Shown here: positions 26,392 through 35,398 of the stretch, one piece after another
How the letters are laid out: every line of letters begins with the position of its first letter
Position numbering within the stretch: position 1 is the first letter of the stretch
Assembly (NCBI RefSeq): GCF_003664125.1
Contig: NZ_RCCP01000003.1
Location: 124,001-188,000 of the forward strand
Direction of reading: 5' to 3'
DNA: 64,000 bases
From: Planococcus citreus
Lineage (GTDB): Bacteria; Bacillota; Bacilli; Bacillales_A; Planococcaceae
Notes under the pieces: generated by a model
The model's input: the letters and a program-made list of their open reading frames with translations, nothing else
The model's database searches: none
Told to the model about the DNA's origin: nothing
Translations under genes and position numbers: made by a program

Positions 26392-27069
26392 ATGAAACGG
26401 ATCTTAGCCATCAGCGATATTCACGGAGAGCTGGACTTGTTCAATAAGTTGCTGGAGAAAGTGGAGTATGACGCATCGAATGACCAGCTGATTTTACTCG
26501 GTGACTATGTGGACCGCGGTCCGGATTCCAAAGGAGTGCTGGAGAGGGTCGTCGAGTTGAAGCAACAAGGAGCGATTGTGCTGCGCGGCAACCACGACCA
26601 AATGATGCTGGAAGCAGCGAGGGGTGAAACCGGCGCAGCGGGAAACTGGGTGCGCAACGGGGCGCTTTCCACTTTGCAAAGTTACGATTCTTCCATAAAA
26701 GGCATGAAGCTTCCGGCGATGGAGCTGTTTTGGGAGCATATCGAGTTTTTGAAAGAGACGAAGTTTTATTACGAAGCAGATGGTTATTTATTCGTGCATG
26801 CAGGCGTTCAGCCGGACGTTGCGATTGAAGAGACAGATCCGTATTTATTGATGTGGATCCGCGATGAATTTCATCAAGGCTATGTAGGTGATAAGAAAGT
26901 CGTCTTCGGCCACACGCCGACATTTAAGCTGAGAGGGTCGGATGATACGAGCGTTTATTTTGGCGATAACCGCATCATCGGCATCGATGGGGGCGCGGTG
27001 TATGGCGGGCAGTTGAATTGTTTGGAGCTGCCGGGTGAGCAGGTTTATTTTGTGAGGAAAGAAGTTTGA
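26392..27069 (+). CDS. PPP-family metallophosphoesterase (Ser/Thr phosphatase type)
   Basis: A 225-residue two-metal phosphoesterase related to PrpE, ApaH and lambda phosphatase. The full motif set is present: SDIHGELD (Asp9, His11), LGDYVDRGPDS, LRGNHDQMM, LFVHAGVQPD and VFGHTP. Members dephosphorylate phosphoproteins or cleave dinucleoside tetraphosphates; small lone members in Bacilli are usually called serine/threonine phosphatases. ATG 26392 follows AGGAGG at seven bases. Monocistronic with a terminator behind. Confidence 0.9.
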   Translation: MKRILAISDIHGELDLFNKLLEKVEYDASNDQLILLGDYVDRGPDSKGVLERVVELKQQGAIVLRGNHDQMMLEAARGETGAAGNWVRNGALSTLQSYDSSIKGMKLPAMELFWEHIEFLKETKFYYEADGYLFVHAGVQPDVAIEETDPYLLMWIRDEFHQGYVGDKKVVFGHTPTFKLRGSDDTSVYFGDNRIIGIDGGAVYGGQLNCLELPGEQVYFVRKEV

Positions 27070-27081
27070 TCGCAATGAGGT

Positions 27082-27116
27082 ATGTCCTGCGCTTTTCATA
27101 GCCAGGGCATTTTTTA
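27082..27116 (+). terminator. Intrinsic terminator of the phosphatase
   Basis: ATGTCCTG pairs with CAGGGCAT (one T-G pair) around 13 bases, followed by TTTTTT. Confidence 0.7.
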
Positions 27117-27160
27117 ATTCATCAATAAAATGTGAGGACCTGTTCCTGAAGATTGTTGAT

Positions 27161-27976
27161 TTACCGAATAGCTGATTTTTCGTCTTTCAAGCTACGTGCC
27201 AGCCAGCCAATCATAAGCAGCAATAATACTGTGCTCATAATCAAAGCGACGAGGTTTGGTGCGGCTTTTGTATACAGGTCGTTGACGCTCGTCACCGTCA
27301 GCCAGTCCATAAACGAGGTGTCGGCGAAGGCTTGGTAGACGGCGAGTAGGTTGTTAGCGATGTGAAGCAAAATCGGCGCGAGCAAATTGCCGGTTTTGAC
27401 ATAGAGGAGAGATGCGATGACCGCGAACAGGAAGGCGCCGAAAAAATTGAGGTGGAAGACGGCGAAGATCAAGCTCGTGATGCCGATGCCTTTCCACAAG
27501 CCGAATACGTCCATCAGCTGATTCAAGAGAACGCCGCGGAAGACGAATTCCTCCGCGATTGGCGCGATGATGGCGACAATGAAAGCGGTCGCCGCTATAT
27601 ACCAGAACACATCCGGGAGCGGCTGCGGCGTGAGGAAGAGGTTGACGAGGGCGGGAGCGATGGCCATAAGCCCGCGCAATAACAGCCAATAGATGCTCGT
27701 GGAGAAAATCATGATCAGCAAACTGAGCCCGGCAATCGGCAACAGCCAGCGGGCGATGCCTTGGACAAAGACGACTTGGCGCAGTGTCACGCCCCGCTTT
27801 TGGAAGTAGTGGCTGCAGATCCATACCGGCAGGACGATATAGAACACGAGCAGCATAATGATGCTGTTGAGGAACGGATTGCCGGAAATTTGCAGCAAAA
27901 AAGAAATCGAGACGATGGATGCGACTGTCTTCAAACCGAGAACAAACCGTGGCTTCTTTTTCCCGACCATCCTCAT
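27161..27976 (-). CDS. CPBP (CAAX-like) intramembrane metalloprotease
   Basis: A 271-residue membrane protein with about seven to eight membrane segments. The Abi/CPBP motifs are complete: Glu142-Glu143-x3-Arg147 (EEFVFRG), Phe171-x3-His175 (FAVFHLN) and His205-x3-Asn209 (HIANN). Family members cleave membrane-associated substrates or protect against self-made bacteriocins; the bacterial ones are often near bacteriocin genes, which are not seen here. ATG 27976 or 27970 could be the start. Monocistronic. Confidence 0.9.
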   Translation of the reverse strand: MRMVGKKKPRFVLGLKTVASIVSISFLLQISGNPFLNSIIMLLVFYIVLPVWICSHYFQKRGVTLRQVVFVQGIARWLLPIAGLSLLIMIFSTSIYWLLLRGLMAIAPALVNLFLTPQPLPDVFWYIAATAFIVAIIAPIAEEFVFRGVLLNQLMDVFGLWKGIGITSLIFAVFHLNFFGAFLFAVIASLLYVKTGNLLAPILLHIANNLLAVYQAFADTSFMDWLTVTSVNDLYTKAAPNLVALIMSTVLLLLMIGWLARSLKDEKSAIR

Positions 27977-28170
27977 CGCCGCCTTTCGTTAAAGTGCAGA
28001 ACGAATCGTATTTTGCTCTTATAGTAGCACGATTTTGCATTGCAGCAGAAAGAAATGGAACTTCTGGAATCGCAGAACTTCTCTTGAATGGAATAGAGAA
28101 TAACGCTTAGGCGTTTGCTGCTCCGGAAGCGTGTTAAAATGGAATTACTACTTTTTGGAAAGGGAATGCT

Positions 28171-28881
28171 ATGAAGGTTTTGAAAATCAGTTTAGTCGGC
28201 TTGTTGGCGCTCGTGTTGAGTTACGGGGCTTTCAAAGTGAGTACGGACACCATCGCCAGCATCAATTCAGAGTACGTGGCACAGAGCCCTGCGATTGCCG
28301 AAGCACCGCCGCTCCCGGAAGTGACGGCGGATGTCGATAAAATTATGTCGCACCCGGTGCCAGGAACAAAGGAAGCCGTGTTGCCAGTCGACACGGAACA
28401 AGATTACGTGATGTATGAAACGGAACTTTTCGTCACGGTGAATGAAGGCGAGAGCTGGATTCCAGTGCCGGACGATCATGAATTGGGGTACGCGCGCATC
28501 AGCGATTATCTCGATGATATTTCACGGAGCAATATGTACATATCGCCCGGTAACATTGCCATTGTTTACGGAGGGCGCGGGCCGGAAAACATCAGCATCT
28601 TGAGAACCGATAGCCGTGGGCAGGGGTGGAGCGTCGGCAGCATTTCACGCACCGCTACGCAAGACCTTGAACATGGCTATGAAGAAATGCACATCGATTT
28701 CATTGATAGCGGGCAAACCGGTTATTTGGCAGCGGTTCGGGACGGCGAGAGCGGTGAGGCGGAAACACTTATTTTCCGGAGCGTGAATGCCGGTGTGACA
28801 TGGGATTCGATTTCTTCGGGGGATGCACTTTACGAAGAAATCATGGCGCATTTTGATTTGCGGGGGATGCGAAATGAATAG
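28171..28881 (+). CDS. Exported or membrane-anchored BNR-like protein
   Basis: A 236-residue protein with an N-terminal hydrophobic segment (residues 5-22, signal peptide or anchor) and an extracytoplasmic part of beta-propeller-like blades: ELFVTVNEGESWIPV and IFRSVNAGVTWDSI are BNR/Asp-box-like (SxNxGxTW). It is too short for a full propeller. GAAAGGGAATG precedes the ATG. Its stop codon overlaps the start of the next gene by eight bases, so they are translationally coupled. I do not know its role. Confidence 0.75.
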   Translation: MKVLKISLVGLLALVLSYGAFKVSTDTIASINSEYVAQSPAIAEAPPLPEVTADVDKIMSHPVPGTKEAVLPVDTEQDYVMYETELFVTVNEGESWIPVPDDHELGYARISDYLDDISRSNMYISPGNIAIVYGGRGPENISILRTDSRGQGWSVGSISRTATQDLEHGYEEMHIDFIDSGQTGYLAAVRDGESGEAETLIFRSVNAGVTWDSISSGDALYEEIMAHFDLRGMRNE

Positions 28882-29740
28882 AAAAAAGATAATCGGAATT
28901 TCATTGCTTGCCGCGGGGATGATACTGGCGATTTTTCAAGTCTTGCTTATCGGGATTGCCGAACCGAGAGGGTACTGGCTTATTCATGAATGGCAGTTTT
29001 ATTTGATTAACTATGGCATTATCGGTTTCCTATTGAGCGGGGCCGCTTGGCTATTTTCGAACGCTTATGTGAAATGGGGATTCGCGCTGATCGCGATCGG
29101 TTTGTTTACGGCGAATACGACGTTCTTCTATTATATGGGCGATGCGAATGTGCTGATCGCGGAATCGGAAAATGGCGAGCATGAATTGATTTTGAAAGAA
29201 TACCCGAAAATGAAGAAAGAGACGGCCCGGTTGGAGCGAAAAGGCCTCTTATTCGGTCGGGAAGTGGGTGTGCTAGAAGGCAGTTCGGCATATAAAGTGC
29301 TGGAAGATGAAGGCTATAAACTCCAATGGACCGCCGAAGATATTGCGGCTTTGACGTATAAAACGAGCGATTACGGCACCATCGACCATCAAATTTATAA
29401 TTTCAGAAGCAGCGATTACGTCAGCTATCAAAATGTCGCGGTCAGCCTGATCGGCAAATGGATAGAGCCAGGCAATCCGCAGAACTATTTCATGTCGGAC
29501 AATAATGAATTGGTGTATGCAAATGATGGGGAACTTTATTATTATAACATCCGAAACACCGAACAATTCGGCATCTACACGCTTGTGGTGAGAGGGGATC
29601 CAAGCAAACCGACCTTGACGATCACCTTGGAGCCGGGGACGGAATTTGGCGAGGATGGGTTGATTCAAGAAGGCGGCAGCATCACGATTACACCAGTGGA
29701 ATTAGGAGCGACGGAAAGTGTGGAATATTATAAGGAATGA
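28874..29740 (+). CDS. Membrane protein with extracytoplasmic domain, unknown
   Basis: A 288-residue protein: three hydrophobic segments in the first 100 residues (about 6-26, 42-60, 66-86) then a 190-residue hydrophilic domain (SENGEHELILKEYPKMKKE onward), rich in tyrosine and glutamate. No family recognised. ATG 28874 overlaps the upstream gene by eight bases and has GGGGGATG in front of it; the frame is open further upstream inside the preceding gene but has no start site. It forms a two-gene unit with the BNR-like gene and may share its envelope function. Confidence 0.75.
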   Translation: MNRKKIIGISLLAAGMILAIFQVLLIGIAEPRGYWLIHEWQFYLINYGIIGFLLSGAAWLFSNAYVKWGFALIAIGLFTANTTFFYYMGDANVLIAESENGEHELILKEYPKMKKETARLERKGLLFGREVGVLEGSSAYKVLEDEGYKLQWTAEDIAALTYKTSDYGTIDHQIYNFRSSDYVSYQNVAVSLIGKWIEPGNPQNYFMSDNNELVYANDGELYYYNIRNTEQFGIYTLVVRGDPSKPTLTITLEPGTEFGEDGLIQEGGSITITPVELGATESVEYYKE

Positions 29741-29869
29741 TGGCGGGCAGATGGTGATTTTGCCACAATTTCTAGTACACCCAAGGCATGTTTACAAATG
29801 GAATCTCCATTGATATATTGAGCGTGAAGAGAGCGTTTTCTAAATGCGCTTGGAAAAGGGGTTAGGCAA

Positions 29870-30388
29870 ATGGATGTGCAATTTCCGATTGGGCAAATGC
29901 AAGTTCCGGAACAAGTAACGAATGAAGAAGTCAACAAATGGCTTAACGAAATCAATAGCTACACGACGCGTCTTCGCGAGGTGGTGGATTCCTTGAGCGA
30001 TGAGGAGTTGGCCAAGACTTACAGGGAAGGCAGCTGGACGGTCCGGCAGCTCGTGCATCATATTGCGGATTCGCAATTGTCTTTGTATCAGCGCCTGAAA
30101 CTGGCGCTGACGGAATACCAACCGACCGTGTCTGAGTTTGACCAGGACAAATGGGCGTATCTGCCGGACAACCGATTGCCGGTGGAAAGTTCCATCCGGA
30201 TGTTAGAAGGATTGAACGAACGGATCGTGGCACTCGGGAATTATGTGACGGGTACGCAATTGGACCGCGTCTTCATCCACGAAACAGACGGCGAAGTTCG
30301 CGTTGCGGAAAATTTGGCGAAACTATCGTGGCACGAAGAGCATCATTTGGCGCATATCCGGATTGCGTTGGGGATGGAGGAAATTTAG
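29870..30388 (+). CDS. DinB-fold bacillithiol S-transferase-like (YfiT/BstA)
   Basis: A 172-residue metal-dependent four-helix-bundle protein of the DinB/YfiT group. Metal ligands are His64, His158 and His162 (VRQLVHHIADS and WHEEHHLAHI). It matches what I recall of B. subtilis YfiT along its length (FPIG near the start, REGSWTVRQLVHH). In Bacilli, YfiT/BstA transfers bacillithiol to electrophiles, so a detoxification role is likely. The repeat pair starts two bases after its stop codon. The gene symbol is left empty because bstA and yfiT paralogues cannot be told apart here. Confidence 0.88.
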   Translation: MDVQFPIGQMQVPEQVTNEEVNKWLNEINSYTTRLREVVDSLSDEELAKTYREGSWTVRQLVHHIADSQLSLYQRLKLALTEYQPTVSEFDQDKWAYLPDNRLPVESSIRMLEGLNERIVALGNYVTGTQLDRVFIHETDGEVRVAENLAKLSWHEEHHLAHIRIALGMEEI

Positions 30389-30389
30389 T

Positions 30390-30476
30390 GTCCCTGTGTT
30401 AGACACAATTCCAGCGATGAGATCGTTGTAGTAGCGGCATTTGTGGGCTGGAATGTCCCTGTGCGCCACACAATTC
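30390..30476 (+). repeat. Paired dispersed repeat, 65-bp period
   Basis: Copies at 30390 (GTCCCTGTG-TTAG-ACACAATTC) and 30455 (GTCCCTGTG-CGCC-ACACAATTC), beginning two bases after the YfiT-like stop and ending six bases before a terminator. Confidence 0.88.
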
Positions 30477-30481
30477 AACCG

Positions 30482-30526
30482 AAAAGGCCGTGCCAGAAAC
30501 TGAAGAGTTTCCGGCACGGCCTTTTT
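30482..30526. terminator. Strong bidirectional terminator
   Basis: AAAAGGCCGTGCC and GGCACGGCCTTTT form a perfect 13-base stem around 17 bases, followed by TT. It serves the convergent YfiT-like and FUSC genes. Confidence 0.88.
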
Positions 30527-30531
30527 TGTCT

Positions 30532-31584
30532 CTATGATTTTTCTGCTTGCTGCACAGCCTTTACGCTGTTCGGGTCGAAAAATTTATCGACCAAATCATA
30601 AATGGTAACAAGTTCATAGAGGATCCGGAATTCCGGGGGGAACAGTGTAGGGTGCGGGGCGTCATTTGACGGCACTTGTTTGCTGTTTTCCCAGAACAGG
30701 TCGGTGATGCTTTTTAATTGATCCTGATGCTTGTCGTGATTGTAATCGATGGAATGCTGCAAATCGTCGGCAAGCGCCGACACGGCATCCATAATGGTTT
30801 CCCGCTCGGCTTGTGTCCACTGAATATCTTGCACGGGGACGCGAAGCAATGCATTCAAATGGTACTCGAAATTGTCGAGAAACAGCAATTGCCTCTCCGC
30901 CATCTGAAGTTCGGCTTCCCGGTTACGCACCCATGGATACAAACTGGCTTCATCCCGTTGGTAATGGATCAATTGTTCGGTCTTGCGGATTTCCGTCGTT
31001 AGTTGCTTAACGATTTTCTTATCTTCCTGCAAGCCTGCATCCCGGTCGAAGAGGATTGTGCGGATTGTGTGCTCGAGCATGCCCCCGGCCCGACCGCTGA
31101 TACTGTGGATGCTTTTTAGGATAGCGGTGCTGTAGTTTGGCGGGAACACAAGCATATTGACGGCGGTCGAGACGACCAGGCCGATCGTTGTCGTCCCTAA
31201 ACGGATGAAGAACGAGTACAGGAAATTGTCATGGATAACTTCCACCATCGCGACAGAGGTTAACGTCGCCACCAGCAAGCCGGCATGGAGATTGAGCCTG
31301 AAACACACCAGGATCGTGGCGACCGCAGCAAGTGTATATGTAATCGGGGAATTCCCGAATAAGGTGATAAAGAACACGGCAAAGGCTGAACCAATAGCCG
31401 AAGCAGGAAAGCGGACCAGCCCTTTCTTGATCGAATCGCTGACGGTCGGCTCGATTGTCACGATAGCTGTAATGACCGCAAAGACTGGCGGCCAGTTGAA
31501 CCAAAGGCAAATAGTGGCCGTCAAAAATATCGCTATGCCGGTTTTTACGATTCGGCTGCCGGCGAATTGAAAAGATCGTATCAT
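30532..31584 (-). CDS. FUSC/aromatic acid exporter family protein
   Basis: A 350-residue protein of the ArAE/YgaE-like (DUF939) group. The N-terminal half has about six membrane helices (from residue 12 to about 150; WPPVFAVITAIVTIEPT is the recognisable first motif), the C-terminal half is a cytoplasmic helical domain rich in charged residues. Relatives such as AaeB export aromatic carboxylic acids. AAAGGAG lies 13 bases before the ATG, slightly far. Substrate unknown. Confidence 0.85.
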   Translation of the reverse strand: MIRSFQFAGSRIVKTGIAIFLTATICLWFNWPPVFAVITAIVTIEPTVSDSIKKGLVRFPASAIGSAFAVFFITLFGNSPITYTLAAVATILVCFRLNLHAGLLVATLTSVAMVEVIHDNFLYSFFIRLGTTTIGLVVSTAVNMLVFPPNYSTAILKSIHSISGRAGGMLEHTIRTILFDRDAGLQEDKKIVKQLTTEIRKTEQLIHYQRDEASLYPWVRNREAELQMAERQLLFLDNFEYHLNALLRVPVQDIQWTQAERETIMDAVSALADDLQHSIDYNHDKHQDQLKSITDLFWENSKQVPSNDAPHPTLFPPEFRILYELVTIYDLVDKFFDPNSVKAVQQAEKS

Positions 31585-31659
31585 GTCTAGCCACTGTCTC
31601 CTTTGCGTAGAATGTCTGTATTTTCAGTATATCATCCGTGTCGAGGGGAAAGGCCTTGT

Positions 31660-31746
31660 GTCCCTGTGCACGACACAATTTGGCAGTCGAAAAGTTTGAA
31701 CTAGCAGGCTTCTGGTGTGTATGCGCCCCTGTGCGCCACACAATTT
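31660..31746 (+). repeat. Paired dispersed repeat, 65-bp period
   Basis: Copies at 31660 (GTCCCTGTG-CACG-ACACAATT) and 31725 (GCCCCTGTG-CGCC-ACACAATT), in the 311-bp divergent gap 31585-31895, which is otherwise featureless. Confidence 0.85.
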
Positions 31747-31895
31747 CATGGAATTATGAAGCGGAAATCACGTTCGATGTGCTAGCTTAGTAGTAATAGG
31801 AGAGGACCAAATGTCGATGAAGCGGTCACGCCAAAGAGTGACTGAGCCGATTCGAAATTGCTGTACTCTTAGCTTGAATGGAAGAGGTGAGTTAA

Positions 31896-32645
31896 ATGAA
31901 TCCGGCAGAAAATTTGATGTTCGTGGTGGTTGGGGTGGGCGCGTTGCTGGCGATAGGAATGCTGTTTTTCGTGTTTAAAAAACGGAAACGATGGGCTCTC
32001 GTGCTGAGTGGTTTATTAGTAATAAGCTATATTGGATTTTTCGCCTATCAATCCTATATGAAAACCGAAGCGCATGCAGAGAAATATGAAGAAGTGATCG
32101 AATACTTAGCGCTTCAATATCCGGAGCGGGAGTTCGTGGTCGCGCCGCAACAATACGAAAAAGGGGTAGCGGTCGGGCATTTTGACGTCAGTGACAAACA
32201 AACGCCGGAGATGGGCGTGACTTTGCAGGTGGGGGAAAACGGCGACATTCAGCAAGTTAGTAATTGGACAACCGGAGAATTTCCCGCACAGCAGGATGTG
32301 TGGCAAGAACTCGAATTTCATTACGGAGGAAACTACACCTTGAATAGAGAGGCCGTCGAAATATCGAAACAGGATGAATGGATCGAGGGCGAACTGACGG
32401 TATTTGCACTGACGATCGATCAACTGCCGGCGATTGCAGTTTATGAATATTCACCCGCAGGCTACGGCTTATTGAATCTGGAGGTTGCGCAGGAAGGCTC
32501 GGTTGTTTGGGCTGAAATAGAGGGAATGGTGTTCGTTTATGTGGACGAACGTAGCGAGGAGCAGGTAGCCGACATTACGCTTGAAAGTGGGGAACGTATT
32601 TCTGTAGCTGACAGACAAAAGGGCGAGCTGGTGGTTGTGGAATAG
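31896..32645 (+). CDS. Membrane protein with extracytoplasmic domain, unknown
   Basis: A 249-residue protein with two N-terminal membrane helices (about residues 7-26 and 33-51) separated by a basic turn (FKKRKRW), and a 190-residue acidic C-terminal domain (from HAEKYEEVIEYLALQYPE) that should face outside. I do not recognise the domain. GAAGAGGTG precedes the ATG. The gene is followed by a repeat pair and then a terminator. Confidence 0.72.
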   Translation: MNPAENLMFVVVGVGALLAIGMLFFVFKKRKRWALVLSGLLVISYIGFFAYQSYMKTEAHAEKYEEVIEYLALQYPEREFVVAPQQYEKGVAVGHFDVSDKQTPEMGVTLQVGENGDIQQVSNWTTGEFPAQQDVWQELEFHYGGNYTLNREAVEISKQDEWIEGELTVFALTIDQLPAIAVYEYSPAGYGLLNLEVAQEGSVVWAEIEGMVFVYVDERSEEQVADITLESGERISVADRQKGELVVVE

Positions 32646-32654
32646 GTGGTGGAT

Positions 32655-32741
32655 ATCCCTGTGCGCGACACAATTCGGAGGGTCAGATCCTTGGTGTAAC
32701 AGCATTTCGGTGGAAGAACGCCCCTGTGTACGACACAATTA
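32655..32741 (+). repeat. Paired dispersed repeat, 65-bp period
   Basis: Copies at 32655 (ATCCCTGTG-CGCG-ACACAATTC, first base changed) and 32720 (GCCCCTGTG-TACG-ACACAATT), between stop codon and terminator. Confidence 0.86.
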
Positions 32742-32744
32742 TTC

Positions 32745-32775
32745 GACGCATCCGCGCTGGCGGATGCGTCTTTTT
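32745..32775 (+). terminator. Intrinsic terminator
   Basis: GACGCATCCG and CGGATGCGTC pair perfectly around CGCTGG, followed by TTTTTC, four bases after the repeat pair. Confidence 0.88.
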
Positions 32776-32787
32776 CTATACTCTGAT

Positions 32788-32820
32788 AAATTGTGCGGGA
32801 ATTGTGCGGTGCACAGGGAC
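32788..32820 (-). repeat. Solo dispersed repeat with duplicated tail
   Basis: Minus-strand core GTCCCTGTG-CACC-GCACAATTC plus a second tail CGCACAATT. Same 33-bp form as at 24170 and 44466. It lies between two plus-strand genes, only 47 bases from the forward pair. Confidence 0.83.
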
Positions 32821-32909
32821 AAACTGGTTGTGTGAACCACCCCGAAATAGGGAACGTTTCTATATAGTAGTGTAATCCACTGATCGGATTGGAAAAGGAG
32901 AATGTTAAC

Positions 32910-35180
32910 ATGCCAGAAAAACGAGATGAAATCATATTGCGAGGGCTTCGTGAAAACAATTTGAAGAATATCGATTTGAATATCCCGAAAGAAAAGATCA
33001 ATGTGTTTACCGGCTTGTCGGGTTCGGGGAAAAGTTCGGTTGTGTTCGATACCTTGGCGACGGAAAGCAGAAGGCAGATGACCTTGAACTATCCGCTGTA
33101 CATCCGGCACCAGATGCCGAGATACGAGCGGCCGCATGCAGACTTGATGCAGCATTTGAGCCCGGTAGTGGTCGTAGAACAAAAGCCAGTCAGGGGCAAT
33201 TCGCGCTCGACGGTCGGCACGTATATGGATATCGATCCGTTGATCCGGCTATTGTTCTCGAGAATCGGCAGTCCGCCGATCGGCTCGGCGACTGAATTTT
33301 CGAGTGAAAGTTCGTTCGGCAACTGTCCGGAATGCAATGGCTTCGGCGAAGTCGTTACGCCGGATATCCACAAGCTAATCGATCACACGAAATCAATCCG
33401 GGAGTCCGCGGTACGCTTCAAACCGCTGGCGCCTCCTGGTTGGCAAGGCAGATGGATGAGAGACGGCGGATTGTTCGACCCCGATCTTCCCATCAAAGAT
33501 TTCACGGAAGAAAAATACAACCTGCTCGTATACGGACCGCCGGAAGGAGAACGTGCATTTAGCACTTATTATTACAAAGAAGGCGATCGCGACATCGAGT
33601 GGGATGGCCTCCTTCCGAGGTTTATTCGCCTGTATATCAACCGGGACCTGACGAAACTGAAAATCGTCTCCCAGGAAGACGTCTTGGCGCTGACGACGCG
33701 TACCCCATGCCCGGTTTGTGAAGGTTCGGGATTGAACCCGAGAGTGCTGGAGTGCAAAATCAACGGCTTGAACATCGCCAATTATGCCCGTTTGGAATTG
33801 ACGGAACTGCTCGGTGAACTGGAGAAAATCGGCGACCCGATCGGCAAGTCGATTGCCCAGCAGGCGCATCCGAGCGTGAAACAGCTGGTCGGTTTGGGGC
33901 TCGGCTATTTGAGCCTGTCGCGCAAAATGGGCACTTTGTCCGGCGGCGAAGCGCAGCGCGTGAAAATCGCGCGCCACCTAGGCAGCAGCCTGAACAACAT
34001 CACGTATATTTTCGATGAACCGAGTGCCGGTTTGCATCCGGAAGAAATCAATATGTTGACGCATATGCTGGAAAGCATACGGGACAACTACAATACTGTC
34101 GTCGTCATCGAACACAATCTGGCGGTCATCAAGACGGCAGATGAAATCATCGAAATGGGACCGGGCGCAGGCAGAAGCGGCGGTGAAGTGGTCTATCAAG
34201 GCGGGCAGGAAGGCCTGAGAAAAGCTTCCGCTCTCACTGATTTGGACCACACCGTAACGGTGAATGAACAGCCGAGAACAGCTGAAAACACGTTTTCGAT
34301 CAAACATGCTTCCGATAATAATTTGAAAAATGTCAGTGTGGAAATTCCACAGAATGCCCTCGTCTCGGTATGCGGCGTTTCCGGTTCGGGGAAAAGTTCA
34401 TTGATGTTCGGCGCATTTACCGGCAATTATCCTGAAACGATTGCGGTCGGGCAAGGCAGCATCGGCACGTCCAGCCGTTCGACGCTGGCGACTTATATGG
34501 GCATCATGAGCGACATCCGGTCGATTTTGGCAAAACAAAGCGGACAGCCGGCGGGCTTGTTCAGCTTTAATTCATTGGGCGCCTGCCCGGTATGTGAAGG
34601 CAAAGGCATCACCACGCCGAATGTCGCGTTTGCGGATCCCGTGACGGTGACCTGTGAAGCATGCAAGGGCACGCGGTATTCAGATGAAGCCTTGTCTTAC
34701 CGTTACAAAGGCAAAAACATCGTGGAAATTTTGGAGTTGACGATTGACGAAACGAATGAGTATTTGGAAATGCCGAAAATCGTCAAAAAAGTGGATACGT
34801 TGAAAGACGTGGGACTCGGCTACCTGACACTTGGGCAGACGACCGGTTCATTGAGCGGAGGCGAAGTGCAACGCTTGAAGCTCGCAAGCCATTTGAAAAA
34901 AGAAGGGCAGATCTATTTATTGGACGAGCCTTCACTCGGTTTGCACACGCGAGACAATGCCCATCTATTGGACGTCTTTCAAGCACTCGTCGACAAAGGC
35001 AATTCGGTCATCCTCATCGAGCACAACTTGAACTTGATTGCAGCGAGCGACTGGGTCATCGAAATGGGCCCGAGCGGCGGCAAAAAAGGTGGCGAAGTGC
35101 TGTTTGAAGGCACGCCGCAAGAGATGCTCGAAGCGGATACATTGACGGCGAAATGGCTGAGAGACGGTGTGAAGGGATAG
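32910..35180 (+). CDS. UvrA-like ABC ATPase lacking the UvrB-binding insert
   Basis: A 756-residue tandem ABC ATPase of the UvrA family. Walker A sites are GLSGSGKSS at about 35-43 and GVSGSGKSS at about 489-497; signature motifs are LSGGEAQR near 344 and LSGGEVQR near 648; zinc-finger CxxC pairs are CPECNGFG, CPVCEGSG and CPVCEGKG with CEACKGTRY. Canonical UvrA is about 950 residues; here only about 300 residues separate the first Walker A from its signature, so the UvrB-binding and part of the insertion domains are missing. Such paralogues (UvrA2, DrrC-like) are linked to drug or DNA-adduct tolerance rather than core repair. ATG 32910 follows AAAGGAG at nine bases. Confidence 0.88.
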   Translation: MPEKRDEIILRGLRENNLKNIDLNIPKEKINVFTGLSGSGKSSVVFDTLATESRRQMTLNYPLYIRHQMPRYERPHADLMQHLSPVVVVEQKPVRGNSRSTVGTYMDIDPLIRLLFSRIGSPPIGSATEFSSESSFGNCPECNGFGEVVTPDIHKLIDHTKSIRESAVRFKPLAPPGWQGRWMRDGGLFDPDLPIKDFTEEKYNLLVYGPPEGERAFSTYYYKEGDRDIEWDGLLPRFIRLYINRDLTKLKIVSQEDVLALTTRTPCPVCEGSGLNPRVLECKINGLNIANYARLELTELLGELEKIGDPIGKSIAQQAHPSVKQLVGLGLGYLSLSRKMGTLSGGEAQRVKIARHLGSSLNNITYIFDEPSAGLHPEEINMLTHMLESIRDNYNTVVVIEHNLAVIKTADEIIEMGPGAGRSGGEVVYQGGQEGLRKASALTDLDHTVTVNEQPRTAENTFSIKHASDNNLKNVSVEIPQNALVSVCGVSGSGKSSLMFGAFTGNYPETIAVGQGSIGTSSRSTLATYMGIMSDIRSILAKQSGQPAGLFSFNSLGACPVCEGKGITTPNVAFADPVTVTCEACKGTRYSDEALSYRYKGKNIVEILELTIDETNEYLEMPKIVKKVDTLKDVGLGYLTLGQTTGSLSGGEVQRLKLASHLKKEGQIYLLDEPSLGLHTRDNAHLLDVFQALVDKGNSVILIEHNLNLIAASDWVIEMGPSGGKKGGEVLFEGTPQEMLEADTLTAKWLRDGVKG

Positions 35181-35202
35181 AGCGGCAGCGTGGAAGCGCT
35201 CT

Positions 35203-35289
35203 GTCCCTGTGCATGACACAATTTCAGTATCAGAAACCTTGATGCAGCAGCATTCTCCAGTCGAAACGCCCCTGTGCATGACACAATTC
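35203..35289 (+). repeat. Paired dispersed repeat, 65-bp period
   Basis: Copies at 35203 (GTCCCTGTG-CATG-ACACAATT) and 35268 (GCCCCTGTG-CATG-ACACAATTC), 23 bases after the UvrA-like stop. No other terminator is seen here. Confidence 0.87.
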
Positions 35290-35398
35290 ACCCGATTCAT
35301 TCCGGGAAACCGTTTTGTTGACTGGCAAAAACGGGAAGATAGAAAGCAAGAGGCACATATTGCCAGTGACTATTATCTTTCGGGAGGATGAAACCATC

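Noticed and set aside
31229..31741. Open reading frames whose ends encode CRAQGH, CLAQGR, NCVVHRD or VSCTGT-type peptides
   Set aside because: These peptides are translations of the dispersed repeat in various frames; the frames lack ribosome binding sites and most overlap real genes on the other strand.
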